Assembly (NCBI RefSeq): GCF_033115175.1
Contig: NC_084831.1
Coordinates: 11,008,540 to 11,072,539, forward strand
Length of the DNA stretch: 64,000 nucleotides
Origin: Lepus europaeus
Lineage: Eukaryota > Chordata > Mammalia > Lagomorpha > Leporidae
Direction of reading: 5' to 3'
A program made the position numbers and the translations under genes. Of the stretch, positions 1-33,245 are shown piece by piece (the first letter of the stretch is position 1; the number at the start of each line of letters is the position of its first letter). The notes under the pieces were generated by a model. That model ran no database searches and was not told the DNA's origin. It saw only the letters and a list, made by a program, of their open reading frames with translations.

Positions 1-1765
1 TTTCCCTTGCCCAAATCTTCCAGAGGTGGCATCAGGCACAAGCCCTCAGCTTTGCACCCCAATCATCGCCCTGATGATTGGGAGCTCAAGAAGCTTCCAG
101 TAGGGGAAGAGCTGCCCCGTCTAGCATCTGGGCTCGGCCTCTGCTGTGTGGTGTTGGGTGACTGAGTGCACCTCTCTGATCCCCCGTTTGTTATCTGACA
201 AACGGTGCTGTCCCTGGCTACAAGGTGTGGGAGGGTCAAGGGAGCTGCAGAGGCAGAGCTCCCAGCATGCAGCTGGCACCCAAAACCCACGTGTGCCTTT
301 GCCACGAGCCCTGTGCCCATGCTCCTGCCCTCTGTCTGGGTGAGACAGAGTCCATGGCATTTATCCAGGGTCCCTGGGCAGAGCCACTGCCCCTTGGACG
401 CTGTGGTCTGAGTGCAGTTTGCTGTAGGCCCCGGCACAAATTTCGAGTCCAAGTTCCTGCCAGACACTGAGGCCACCACCGTTGTCCTACCTGTGGGCCT
501 CCTTCCTCCCACTGAGCAAGGTGGGCCCTGCAGGCAGGGCCTGGTGTGCAGGGTGCAGGCTTGGGGTGATCCAGACCAGGGTGGGAATCCTGGCCCTGCC
601 TTCCGTGGCCATGACCTTGGACAAGCAGCTTCACCTCTCTCAATGACATTTCCTTAAAATGGGTTAATTCTGCCCAACTTGTTGGGTTTCTGCAAGCACC
701 CAGTGTGGTCCTGGGAGGGCTGAGGGTCATGGCAGGCAGGGTCAAGGGTCACCCCGCTCACCTTTGCCTGTGTGTGTTCCCTGTTCCCTGCCTTTGCAAA
801 TGCCTTCCTTGCCAGCTCTGAGAATCCAGAGCCCTGAGCTAGAGCCCTGCCTCGAACCCCTCACTGTCTTGCTCTATGCACCTGCTTCCCCCTCCCCCAC
901 CAGGCCACAGGAGTCTGTGGAGCCGGAGCAGGACCGCCTCCCTGCGCTGCTCTGCCGAGTGGGGGAAGCCCCTGCTCCCCTCCCTCCAGGCAGCTCTGCC
1001 CTGCAAGTAATGGGCAGTTCTGGTTGGTTTGTCAAGGACATTCTTAATGACCAAGGTAAAACTAGGGCCAGGGTGGGGGAAGGGAAGGTTTTGATTGGTG
1101 GAGCACACACACCTTCTAGGTGCTCAGAGCTGGAAGCACACGGCTCTGCCAGAGGAGGCCAGCCTGGGTCCCAGCAGAGAGCGCTGACAGGTAAAGGGGT
1201 CTGGTGCGGGAGCGATAGGGGATCATGAACTTGGATGATGTTGCAGCAGGCAGCATTGGAGGTCAGGGGCAGGAGCCGGCTCCTCACCTTGACCCTAGAG
1301 GGATCTCCTTCTGGGCCTGGGGTTTCCTGCCTCTGTGGCCAAGGGGGCGTGGGCATGGGGACTCAGAGCTGTCCACAGGGACACGCAGAGTTGGTGGCTC
1401 ACTGCGCTAAGAGAGCTCAAACCATAGAAGCAGCCACGTGACATCCCTGGGGGGTGGGCGACGTGAGGGGCTCACAGAACAGGGCGGGGGCTCTGCTCAA
1501 GGAGCACAGGGGAGTGGAGGTGACATCGTGACACACTCGCCTCCCCCCACACCTGGCACACGCATGCACGGCCCCTCGGGGACAGCCTTCGGCCAGCGTC
1601 TCCTCCTGACCCCGCACACGCACCGCACACCACCATCCCCTCTACCTGGGGGCAGAGCTGTGGCAGAGCCGGGAGGCAGGGAGCAGGCTCTGGTGCGGCT
1701 CACCGCAGGCCCTCTGTCAGTCTGTCTGTCTGTCCGTCTGTCTGTGTGTCTGTCTGCCCCACCAG
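1..1765 (+). promoter_or_regulatory. 5' flank, probable non-coding exon 1 and intron 1 of CLC-K copy 1
   Basis: The sequence equals 21859-23677 upstream of copy 2, at about 97% by eye except at 960-1240. A well-formed donor GACAG/GTAAAG at 1190/1191 is matched by GACAG/GTAAGG at 23088/23089, so a 5'-UTR exon ending at 1190 is likely; its start is not resolved. An inverted CCAAT (GATTGG) lies about 90 bp upstream of that donor. Exon 2 starts at 1766, after a TCTG-repeat pyrimidine tract. A MIR relic lies near 575-670. Confidence 0.5.
1711..1757 (+). repeat. (TCTG)n microsatellite serving as a polypyrimidine tract
   Basis: Imperfect TCTG/TCCG/TGTG tetranucleotides end 8 bp before the acceptor of the first coding exon. 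The same array is at 23623-23668 in copy 2, so it predates the duplication. Confidence 0.85.
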
Positions 1766-1772
1766 GGACCCC

Positions 1773-13744
<11,972 letters not shown>

Positions 13745-14093
13745 GCTGCCCCGCACGAGGAGGCGGGACACCCCTGCCCTGGTGACTGTGGCATCCAGGA
13801 GCCGGCGTCCCTTCTCCAGTCCCGACCGTCCCCACCGCTCCATCCTAGCTCACCTGCTCGGCGTGGCAGCAGCCCTAACCCAGGCCCAACAGGAGCCCCA
13901 CTTTCTCCCCGTGCCGTCTTGGGGGACACCAGATCCTGCCTTGAAGCACGGAGCTCAGAGTGCAAGAGGGGGAGACCAGACCAGGGCGGCGCCCAGGGAG
14001 CAGGTGCTCGGCTCATGGCTGCGAAGGCCATCGGGCGCCGTCGGCAGGGGCAGGCCTGGAGGTCCTTGGGGATGGGCTGAGGTTCCCGAGAGA

Positions 14094-14099
14094 AATAAA
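14094..14099 (+). terminator. Poly(A) signal AATAAA, CLC-K copy 1
   Basis: AATAAA about 350 bp after the stop at 13744, within sequence shared with copy 2. It implies a 3' UTR of about 370 nt. Confidence 0.75.
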
Positions 14100-14314
14100 G
14101 CTGAGCTCTCCCTGGAGCCGCAGCTCCTCCCTCACTTGAGCTCCAAGGGGCATCGTCCATGGGGCCTGTCCTGGCTGGGCGGCAGCAGGTGGAACAGCTG
14201 TGTGTGCTGGGAGCCAGGACCCTCCCCTTGGTCCCTCTAGAACCCCTGCCCAGGGGCCCAGGCACCCGCCTTCCCCAGCAGAGACCAGCTAATGCATGCA
14301 GGTGAACCCACCAC

Positions 14315-14320
14315 TTTAAT
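14315..14320 (-). terminator. Poly(A) signal ATTAAA, FAM131C copy 1
   Basis: Counterpart of 34098-34103. It lies only about 215 bp from the convergent AATAAA of CLC-K copy 1. Confidence 0.45.
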
Positions 14321-14640
14321 ACCAGGGCACCATGAGGTCAACGGGGGTGGCAGTGGGGGCACCAAGGGGCAGGTTCAGAGAGAGGGGCCAGATGGACACT
14401 CCAGACACAGAGATGATCTGAAGGTGCCAACAAGCAAGGGCTGTGCCACCAGGGAGGCGACCTCATCTTCCCTAGGGAGCAGGTGCACGCGGGGGGCGGG
14501 GACTGAGCCCAGGTTCAACACAGAGTCCCCAGCTGACTCCTATGGGATCCTCAGTCCACACAAGGCTACTGGCCTGGGGTCCTGGCAGCAGCGCCTCTGG
14601 GGGCCATGGCTCCAGGATCTGTCGGTGTCCTTGAGCTCCC

Positions 14641-14685
14641 TAAAGGCAAGGGGCAAGGGGCAAGGGGCAAGGAGCAAGGGGCAGT
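14641..14685 (+). repeat. (GGGGCAA)n short tandem repeat
   Basis: Six 7-bp units in the former 3' UTR of FAM131C copy 1; only about two units at the matching site in copy 2 (34432-34444). Confidence 0.85.
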
Positions 14686-16089
14686 GCCTCCTGAGCCTAA
14701 GAAAGACAGAGAAGGGGACTCAGGCTGCCTCTGATGGCCGGGTCCACCAAAGCACAGAGTGACCCACAGGAGCGCCAGCCCTCATCCCTGCCGCTTCCTC
14801 CCTGAGCCTGCCCCAAGTGGTCCAGAGACGCCCAGCGGCGTTCCCAGAGTCCAGATGTGCCTGGGCTATGGACTGGCCAAGGTCACGGTGTGGGCAGGTG
14901 CTGGCCCCATGCAGCCCCCACCTCAGTTATAGAAAACCTCGTCTTCCTCTTCGGAGAGGGAGCCGCTGTCCACCGAGGGGAGCGACCCCTGCAGGCAGCC
15001 CCCCGCCATGGGCCCCAGGTCCCCGGGATGCTGCTGCTCAGGGCTGGGGTGCTGGGGGCTGGCAGGAGGGACGGATTAGAGGGAGGGCCAGTCATCGGGG
15101 GAGTGGCCGGGCAAGGAGAAGTCCTGGAAGCTGTCAATGGGGCAATGGGTCCATTTTACAGATGAGAAAACGAAGGCTGGGGAAGGAAGGGTCTTGCCCG
15201 CATCACACAGCCTGGGGTGGCCGCAGTTCTGCACCACCCACCCCAGCCCAGGCCCCCGGGCTGTACCCTGGAGCTGATCCGTGTCCTGGGGGCTGGTCCC
15301 GAGGAGGTGCAGCTCCTCACCATCCAGCGAGGACCAGGCGCTCAGCGTGGCCTCTGTGATGGCAAACTGCTCGGCGACCCCTAGGGACAGTGGGGTATGG
15401 GCAGGTGGGGGCAGCGCTGGCACCAGGACCGGCTGAGGGGCCACCTCTCGGGGCTGCCCATCCACGCGCATCCACACCCACCCCGTGCCTTCTCTGCCCG
15501 CTCACATGGTGCCCATACAGTGACCCCGCTCCCAGAGGCCCCGCTCCACCCCTGCAGAGCGGCCGGGGCCCCTCTCCCCTCCCCCTTCCCGCTGACCTGC
15601 TGCAAAGCGGGCCTCCCGCAGCTCGTCTGGGAGGCAGTGGTAGCGCTCGTCCTCGGCCGGGGACAGCTCCCAGCCCGATCGCTGGGCGCTCCAGCCCTTC
15701 CACTCGATGAGGTGGGCCACACGGCCCCGTGCCATGGCCGTGGGCTTGGTCATGTGGTCCTTGATGCTCTGCACCACCCCTGGGGCATTGGGGGCATTGG
15801 GGGACCGTCCCGACGTTACATCCTGCTCAGGTCTCCCTCCCAACCCCTGGGGTCTCTCCTCGGGGCCATCAGGTGGTCCATCCCCAGTCCATCCATGTCT
15901 GAGTACAGGGGATGCCCGGTACCCCTGCCAAGTGCCCTATAGGATTCCAGGGCCCACCCAGTCCCTCCCACCCCTCCCTTCCCAGGGCCTCCCAGGGCTG
16001 CCCGGCCGCACTGGACTCAGATGCCCCCTGACCCCGTGTCCATTTTCCTGCCCACTGGGGGTTTCTACCTTGCTGGATATAGCCCTGAG

Positions 16090-17370
16090 TCCTTTCTGAC
16101 CAAAACACACACCCTGCCCCAGGAGACTGGCTCACGATCCTCCTCCCTCCTGTTGGCCACTAAGGGGCACTTCGGAGAGAGCCTCTCAATGCCTCAGTAC
16201 AGCCAGCTCTACAGAGCTGAGACCTGGGTGGGGCAGCAAGCAGGGAGGCCTTCCTGGGAGGTGGCCTGGTGCTGGGTTTTGGGGGACGCCGGGTGTAGGC
16301 ACACAGAGGCAAGACCCGACACTCTGCCTGAGATGCCAAGGGCGGAGGTATGAAAGTGGCTGGAGGTGAGACACGGGGTAGCCCAGCACTGGGGTGGCCG
16401 AAGCGGTTGGGCGCCCACCAGGATCACTCTGGGGCTATAAGAGCCAGGCTGAGGGCTCAGATGGTCTCCTGAGAGCCGTGGGGAGCCACAGCAGGGCCGT
16501 GAGCAGGAGAGCGACTGGCAGACCAGCTGTGGAGGAAGAGCATGGCAATGAGAGGATTAAAGGCCAGGGGTGGGGACAGGGGGACCCTGAGGGACGACTA
16601 CAGAGCCTCAGCAGGAGACAGCGTGGGGCTGGGGGGTGGGGAGGGCTGTGGGGGCTTCTCTGGGGGAGACCGGTGGGTGTGAAAGGAGATGGCGAGATGC
16701 CGTCAGGAAGGGCCCAGCAGATCCACTACCAAGGCCAAGAGCAGCTCTGGGAGTCCCCTGAAGCCATGATGACCAGAGGCCAGGAGGAATGAGATCATTT
16801 ATGGAACCTGGGACTGTAGGGAAGGCAGAGTGGAGGAAGGAGTGAGCTCCTCTCTTATATGGGGAGCAGTGGCAATCAGAGAGGGCTTTTGGAGGAGGTG
16901 GCATTCACGCAGTCCTGGCAGGACAAGTGAAGTGAACAGTACAGACAAACGCGGGGAGGGCAGAAACCAGGGGCCCTCAAGGGAGCTGTGAGGATCAGGT
17001 GCACTGAGTCAGCCGCAAATCCGCGGGGACCAGGCACCGCCTGCGGCCCACACAGCGCAGAGCCAGAGTGGCAGCCCAGATCTCCCGTCCCGCATGTCCA
17101 TTCCCCAGCCGGGGCAGTGTCGCTGCTGGGGGCTCCCACCTGCGCCCATCTCTGAAGAATCGGCCTGAGCCGATGGCACTGGCCCACCCAGAGGTGCCGG
17201 GGAGCGGCAGATCCTTCCCAGGAGCAGCCGAGCACTGGCCCAGGGGACATCCCTGTCCAGCCCCTGGCCCCGAATGCCATCACTTCCGGGGTGCAGGTCT
17301 CACAGGATGAGGCCGAGAGAGGCCAGAGGCTGCCTGCAGCAGCTCTCTGCTGAGCCGCGTGCCCAGCCCT
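16090..17370. other. Copy-1-specific block in FAM131C intron 4
   Basis: About 1.2 kb of GC-rich sequence has no counterpart in copy 2, where the flanks join near 36280-36360. No exon or recognisable transposon was identified. It is either a loss in unit 2 or an insertion in unit 1. Confidence 0.5.
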
Positions 17371-18680
17371 GCCCCTCGCTCCCTGCCGCTTCTCTCCCGA
17401 GCTGTCCCTCAGTGAATTCCTACACAACCACTTCCTGCTCAAGCTCTGCTCTGGAGACTCCGACCCAAGGGGACGTGGGTGGCAGAGGGCAGGGAGACCA
17501 GGCCTGGCAACATTGGGGAGATCCGGGCCGCCCCAAAGTCCCACTTGGAGCCTGTGGTAGAAAGTGCTGGATTGAATCGGGGCAGCCAATTGGGTCAGCA
17601 GTTAACGCACTGCTTGGGACATGACTATCCCACATCAGAGGGCCTGGGTTCCAGTCCGGCTGGGATGTCCACAGCAGCTTCCAGCTGTGGTGCACCCTGG
17701 GAGGTGGCCGGGGCTCAACAGCAGCCACCTAGCTGCCATTCAGCTTTGTGCTCCCCAAGGCTGTGTCCAGGGTGGGCGGGGACAGCTCCAAGGCCAGGGG
17801 AGGGGCAGCAGGAACCTACCCACGAGAGACGAGGTGGCCAGGGCAGCCACGTTGTAGTTGCTGGCGCAGGATCTGGAGTGGCACAGGTGGCCATTGGTGG
17901 TCTGGAAGCATCTCTGTAGGGGCGGGGGTGCAGCAGTGAGCAGGAAGGGGCAGACGCCACGGGACAGCCTCCACCATCACCACCGCCATCCCCCAGCCCA
18001 CCCAGCTCCCCTGGGCAGGGTAGGGGAGTGGGGGTAAGGCCAGTGAGATCCCACCAACCCCCTCCCAGGTCCACCACTGCCCCTAGGGCTGGCAGGGCTG
18101 TGCCCGGGGCGATGGGGTCCGCGGCAGGTGGCTAGTCCAGGGCACAGCAAGGCACTGACCTGCCAAGGATCCCAACAGAAATCCATCTGTTTGTCCTGCA
18201 ACAAGAGGAGAGAGCAGTCAGGCTTGGCCAGCAGACGGCTCTAGGGCCCGAGCCCTGGGTGGTGACGCGGGCTGGCCTTCGGTGCTCCCTGACCTTGGGC
18301 CTGCCACACACGGGAGGCGCCATGCAGATAAAGGAGGGGATGTTGTGGTACCGCCAGGTGGGGCCATGGGTGCAGGCGAGGGTTGGGACCTGGGTTTGAG
18401 CTCTGACTTGGCCATTTCCTAGCTGGGAGCAGACAATGCCCCAAACCTCATGGCTCGTGGTGGAGTGTGCACGGCACAAAATAGGTGAAGACGCCCATCC
18501 CCAAATCCTGACGTGATGATGTCAGCAGGTGCGCTCAACCCACAGCCCCCGGGCAGGGTGGAAGTGAGGTGCCAGATTCACTAAGCAGTAGGGGCTGGAG
18601 TGAAGGTGCCGTCTGCAAGGCCGGGTTAATTCGGGTGCGAGTGCCTCAAGCTGGGGCTTTATCCCTCTCTCTCTCTTTCT

Positions 18681-19346
18681 TTTTTTAAGATTTATTTTCT
18701 AGGCCGGCGCCGTGGCTTAACAGGCTAATCCTCCACCTGCGGCGCCGGCACACCGGGTTCTAGTCCCGGTCGGGGCACCGGATTCTGTCCCGGTTGCCCC
18801 TCTTCCAGTCCAGCTCTCTGCTGTGGCTCGGGAGGGCAGTGGAGGATGGCCCAGGTCCTTGGGCCCTGCACCCGCATGGGAGACCAGGAGTAACACCTGG
18901 CTCCAGGCTTCAGATCAGCGCGATGCGCCGGCCGCGGCGGCCATTGGAGGGTGAACCAACGGAAAAGGAAGAATTTCTCTCTGACTCTCTCTCACTGTCC
19001 ACTCTGCCTGTCAAAAAAAAAAAAAAAAAAAAAAAAGATTTATTTTCTATTTATTTGAAATGCAAAGGTACAGAAAGAGAGAGTGATCTTCCATATGCTG
19101 GTTCACTCCCCAAATGGCCACAACAACTAGGGCTGGGCCAGGCTGAAGCCAGGAGCCAGGGGCTTCTTCTGAGTCTCCCACGTGGGTGCAGGGGCCCAAG
19201 CCCTCGAGCCATCCTCCGCTGCCTTCCCAGGTGAATTATCAGGGAGCTGGATCAGCAGGGGAGCAGCTGGGACTCAAACCAGCGCAGATATGAGATGCCA
19301 GTGCTGCAGGTGGCAACTTAACTGTCAAGGCCACAGCACTGGCCCC
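18681..19346 (-). mobile_element. C-SINE (old), split by a young SINE
   Basis: Reverse-oriented C repeat, tail at 18681-18700 and body from 19049 to 19346 ending 'cagcactggcccc'. It lies in intron 2 of FAM131C copy 1 and is absent from copy 2. Confidence 0.85.
18701..19034 (+). mobile_element. Young C-SINE inserted into the old C-SINE
   Basis: Full-length young type with a long A tail, flanked by the 14-bp target duplication AAGATTTATTTTCT (18687-18700, 19035-19048), which is made of the older SINE's own tail. Confidence 0.95.
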
Positions 19347-20347
19347 AGGGGACCTGTCATTTCTACATAAGCGCCCGTCCCTAAATGCCAGACCCTCATC
19401 CACGTGAATCCCCAACCTCAGGGACCCAATTGTGCTGGCAGGGACGGCGCCCCCTGTCGGGAGCTGTGGGAACAGCCTGGAATCTGGGCACAGGCAGAGG
19501 GAGGGAGCAGGAGGGAGGGGCTGTTACCTGGCCAGCGACATGGTCTGGAGCAGTGGCGGGCGGGCGGCCCTCGCACAGGTGTGGGTCAAGGGTTTCCGTG
19601 CCCTGGGGCATGGGGCAGTCCTTGTGGGCACTTGTGAAGAGATCTGGAAGTGAGTGGGACGGGGTGAGATCAGGGAAGCCCAGGCCTCCCCTGCCTGCCA
19701 AGTGTGTCCACGGAGGCCTGGAGATGACCTTGGCCTTGTTACCCATGGCGACTCCACAGGACACAGACTCCAGGGCACCACAGGTCGGGCCCAGCCCAGC
19801 TCCTCCTGCCCTGGGGCCTTCTGTGGGAACTGCTGGCTCCGGCTTCCTCTCGCTGATTCTAGAACCTTCTCCCCAGCATCTTTCTGCCCTCGCAGAGACA
19901 CCTCCAGTGCAGCCATCCTGACCCTTCCCCACCCCCACTTTCCTGGCTTCCTTCCTGCCTCTGTCCTGGGCTCCCTGCGGTCTACTGTGGCCCTACCCCA
20001 CCCTGGTTTCCCTCTCACCCTCAGCCTGCTCCAGGCCTGGGTCATGGCCGGAACCTGGCTGGACTCGGCCGCCGGCCTCACTCGAAGGTGGTGACCACGG
20101 TCTTGGGCAGGCGAAGCCCTGGGCCCTTCTCCATTTCCTGCCGGGCGACCCAGGCTCGCTGCCTTTCCTTCTCAGATCTGCACTGCCACTTCTTCCCTGG
20201 GCCCTGCTGGGGGCCTCTCCCAACCCCACCTGGTCTGGAAGCCTCTGGAAGGCCCCAGCCTGACCTCTCTCCCACACCACCCCTGCCTGCTCCTGTGCCC
20301 GCATCTCCTCCTTCCCCTCCCCCGAGAGAGGCAGAGCTGCCCCCTCC

Positions 20348-21420
20348 AGGCTCAATCCCAGGGGGAAGGGGGGCAGGGCAGAGCACAGGTGAGGAGCAGG
20401 AGGGGACTGTGGCCCCTGGTGGTGACTCCTGTATTGGAGCCCCTGTCGTTCCTCCTGGCTGAGGGGTCTAGCAGGGCTGCTGGGAAGCCACCAGCACTCA
20501 GGTCAGAGGGAAGAGGGTGGGGGCGGGTGGGGGGCCCAGAGGGCCTCCAGGGACACAGGAGCCAGCAGCTAAATGCAGACACACGGTCATGGTGCCGAGG
20601 GCCTGAGTCACTGCTCCTGGATGCCTGATCCCTTCCCCACCCCGCCCACCGTGCCCCTCCCCCTCCCCCTGTCCCGGAGGCCTCACCCACACAAATGCTG
20701 GATCCTCTGGCTCCCGCGGTCAGGTGGGACTTGGAAAGGTCATCTAGGTCACCCCCCTGTCTCCGGGCATGTGTCTCCCTTCAGAGCACAGGGCTAGAAG
20801 GCCTTGAATCCCACCTGCTGGGACCACCCCATCTCCCAGGGGAGCTTCAGCCAAGCACAGACTCTGCCCTCTGCACCCAGGGTTCTGATGTAGGTCCCGG
20901 GAAGCCAGCAGGAACCTGCTCCCCTGTGGCCCTGCACAGCCAGCCCCGAGGCCAGTGTGTGCACACCGCTTCAGAGCCCCGCTGTGTGCTGGGCTCTGCT
21001 CTGCGCTCCGGGACTGGGATGCCGAGGCACCGACAGGCCGAGCTTCCGGCCTCTGCCAGGCACAGAGCGGAGATGGAGGCCTCCGTGGTGGAGGAGCTGG
21101 GGGCGGGGGCAGAGCTGCCCTGGCATTGAACTTGCTCTCACCCAACTGAGGAGGGAGGAGTTAGGACGGGCAGGTGGGGGTGATGGCTTTGGGAGGGACT
21201 CGCCCTGGGTACTGTGTCATCTTGGGCTTCTTCTGTTTCCTGGTGCTCCAGGCCAGGGGATGAGGGTGTGGTCACGCAGGGCTGGCTGGGGACCTCGGCC
21301 AGAAGCTGCCTGTGACGAGAGCCTGGTGTTTGGGTGTCAACAAGCCAGGCACTCTGTGACGGTTCAGTCAGTTGGCGATGGTGGATTCAGTAGCTGATGT
21401 CCCCCACACCACCCAAACAT
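20348..21420. other. Duplication-junction spacer
   Basis: GC-rich sequence after the end of unit 1 homology and before a SINE at 21421. The junction of the two tandem units must lie between 20348 and 21858; its exact place needs the sequence upstream of this window. No gene is supported here. Confidence 0.5.
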
Positions 21421-21727
21421 CTTTTTAATTTTATACTTACTTAATTTTTCATTTTATTTGGAAGGCAGAGGCATACACAGATCTCCCATCTGCTGGTTCA
21501 CTTTCCAGATGCCCACAACAGCCAGCCGGGCGGAGCCACACTGAAGCCAGGACACAGGAACCCAATCCGGATCTCCCATGTGGGTGGCAGGGACCCAAGG
21601 ACTTGAGCAGGTGATGACCTGCTTTCTCCCAAGGTGCGCCATAGCAGGAAGTTAAATGGTTGGTGGAGCCAGGGCTTGAACCCAAGACTCTGATAAGGGA
21701 CGACCCAAACACCTGCACCTGCTCCTA
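21421..21727 (-). mobile_element. C-SINE (old) near the duplication junction
   Basis: Reverse C repeat with A/T tail first and 'acctgcacctgct' head last, 130 bp before unit 2 homology begins. Confidence 0.75.
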
Positions 21728-21858
21728 TGTTAAATTGGCTCGGCCAGGCCTCCAGGGCGGAGGGTGGCTCAGGGTCCCAGATTTGAACAGGTCACCGTGG
21801 GGAACCATGATTTGCAGAGGTAGCGTCCTCTCGGTGTGGGGTGAGGGGAACTGTCCTA

Positions 21859-23677
21859 TTTCCCTTGCCCAAATCTTCCAGAGGTGGCATCAGGCACAAG
21901 CCCTCAGCTTTGCACCCCAATCATCGCCCTGATGATTGGGAGCTCAAGAAGCTTCCAGTAGGGGAAGAGCTGCACCGTCTAGCATCTGGGCTCGGCCTCT
22001 GCTGTGTGGTGTTGGGTGACTGAGTGCACCTCTCTGATCCCCCGTTTGTTATCTGACAAACGGTGCTGTCCCTGGCTACAGGGTGTGGGAGGGTCAAGGG
22101 AGCTGCAGAGGCAGGGCTCCCGGCATGCAGCTGGCACCCAAAACCCACGTGCGCCTTTGCCACGAGCCCTGTGCCCATGCTCCTGTCCTCTGTCTGGGTG
22201 AGACAGAGTCCATGGCATTTACCCAGGGTCCCTGGGCAGAGCCACTGCCCCTTGGACGCTGTGGTCTGAGTGCAGTTTGCCGCAGGTCCCAGCACAAATT
22301 TCGAGTCCAAGTTCCTGCCAGACACTGAGGCCACCACCATGTCCTACCTGTGGGCCTCCTTCCTCCCACTGAGCAAGGTGGGCCCTGCAGGCAGGGCCTG
22401 GTGTGCAGGGTGCAGGCTTGGGGTGGGCCAGACCAGGGTGGGAATCCTGGCCCTGCCTTCCATGGCCGTGACCTTGGACAAGCAGCCTCACCTCTCTCAT
22501 GCCATTTCCTTATAATGGGTTAGTTGCTGGATTTCTGCAAGCACCCAGGGTGGTCCTGGGAGGGCTGAGGGTCATGGCAGGCAGGTTCAAGGGTCACCCC
22601 GCTTACCTTTGCCTGTGTGTGTCCCGTGTTCCCTCAGCCTCCCTTCCCTGCCTTTGCAAATGCCTTCCTTGCCGGCTCTGAGAATCCAGAGCCCTGAGCT
22701 AGAGCCCTGCCTCGAATCCCTCACTGACCTGCTCTGTGTACCTGCTTCCCCCTCCCCCACCAGGCCACAGGAGTCTGTGGAGCCGGAGCAGGACCGCCTC
22801 CCTGCTGTTCTGCTGGCTGTGGGAAGCCCCTGCTCCCTCGCTCCTGGCAGCTCTCCACGGATTCATGTGCCCTGGGGACATCGGCGCTCGGCAAGTCCCA
22901 GCCATCCTGGGCAGTTCTGCTTGGTTTGCCAAGGATGTTCTGATTGGCCTCGGTAAATCCAGAATTGGGCGGGGGAGGGGAGGGTGTTGATGGGTGGAGC
23001 ACACACCTGTCCAGGTGCACCTGAGCTAGAAGCAAAGAGGCTTTGTCAGACAAGGACCAGTTGGGGTCGGAGCAGAAGGCACTGACAGGTAAGGGCGCTG
23101 GGTGCAGATGGGGGTGGAGGCAGGTGAATTTAGATGGGCCTGCAGCAGGCAGCATTGGAGGTCAGGGGCAGGAGCCGGCTCCTCACCTTGACCCTAGAGG
23201 GATCTCCTTTGGGCCTGGGGTTTCCTGCCTCTGTGGCCAAGGGGGCGTGGGCATGGGGACTCAGAGCTGTCCACAGGGACACGCAGAGTTGGTGGCTCAC
23301 TGCGCTAAGAGAGCTCAAACCATAGAAGCAGCCAGGTGACATCCCTGGGGGGTGGGCGACGTGAGGGGCTCACAGAACAGGGCGGGGGCTCTGCTCAAGG
23401 AGCACAGGGGAGTGGAGGTGACATCGTGACACACTCGCCTCCCCCCACACCTGGCACACGCATGCACGGCCCCTCGGGGACAGCCCTCGGGCCAGCGTCT
23501 CCTCCTGACCCCACACACGCACCGCACACGTGGGGAAAACACCACCATCCCCTCTACCTGGGGGCAGAGCTGTGGCAGAGCCGGGAGGCAGGGAGCAGGC
23601 TCTGGTGCGGCTCACCGCGGGCCCTCTGTCAGTCTGTCTGTCTGTCCGTCTGCCTGTGTGTCTGTCTGCCCCACCAG
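21859..23677 (+). promoter_or_regulatory. 5' flank, probable non-coding exon 1 and intron 1 of CLC-K copy 2
   Basis: Counterpart of 1-1765. The candidate exon 1 ends at 23088 with donor GTAAGG; the presumed promoter and exon 1 (22812-23130) are clearly diverged from copy 1. An inverted CCAAT (TGATTGGCC) lies near 22940. The acceptor before coding exon 2 is at 23677. Confidence 0.5.
23623..23668 (+). repeat. (TCTG)n microsatellite, copy 2 counterpart
   Basis: Same array as at 1711-1757, directly upstream of the exon 2 acceptor of CLC-K copy 2, with one changed tetranucleotide. Confidence 0.85.
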
Positions 23678-23684
23678 GGACCCC

Positions 23685-32843
<9,159 letters not shown>

Positions 32844-33190
32844 GCTGCCCCGCACGAGGAGGCGGGACACCCCTGCCCTGGTGACTGTGGCGTCCAGGAG
32901 CCGGCGTCCCTTCTCCAGTCCCGACCGTCCCCAGCTCCATCCTAGCTCACCTGCTCGGCGTGGCAGCAGCCCTAACCCAGCCCCGACAGGAGCCCCACTT
33001 TCTCCCCGTGCCGTCTTGGGGGACACCAGCTCCTGCCTTGAAGCACGGAGCTGAGTGCGAGAGAGGGGGAGACCAGACCAGGGCGGCGCCCAGGGAGCAG
33101 GTGCTCGGCTCATGGCTGCGGAGGCCGTCGGGCACCGTCGGCAGGGGCAGGCCTGGAGGTCCTTGGGGATGGGCTGAGGTTCCCGAGAGA

Positions 33191-33196
33191 AATAAA
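33191..33196 (+). terminator. Poly(A) signal AATAAA, CLC-K copy 2
   Basis: Same position relative to the stop (32843) as in copy 1. Confidence 0.75.
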
Positions 33197-33245
33197 GCCG
33201 AGCTCTCCCTGGAGCCGCAGCTCCTCCCTCACTTGAGCTCCAAGG

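Larger units (their letters stand above)
14923..19643 (-). pseudogene. FAM131C: FAM131C copy 1, truncated at both ends
   Basis: Minus-strand exons 2-6 are intact and open: 19528-19643, 18160-18195, 17820-17913, 15597-15779, 15267-15380, with GT/AG borders. They encode nearly the same residues as the complete copy; the differences seen are K-to-Q at the end of exon 2 and one extra Leu codon in exon 6. Two parts are lost. No MGSCVSR exon exists between 19643 and the next gene, because the duplication broke inside intron 1. The last exon has lost its acceptor and first 30 or so bases in a deletion of about 0.45 kb near 15133; what remains (from 14923) also lacks a 12-nt in-frame block and has an in-frame TAA at 15076-15078. 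A CAG at about 15138 could act as a substitute acceptor, but it would enter another frame. Probably non-functional and recent; transcription from some other start cannot be excluded. Confidence 0.82.
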
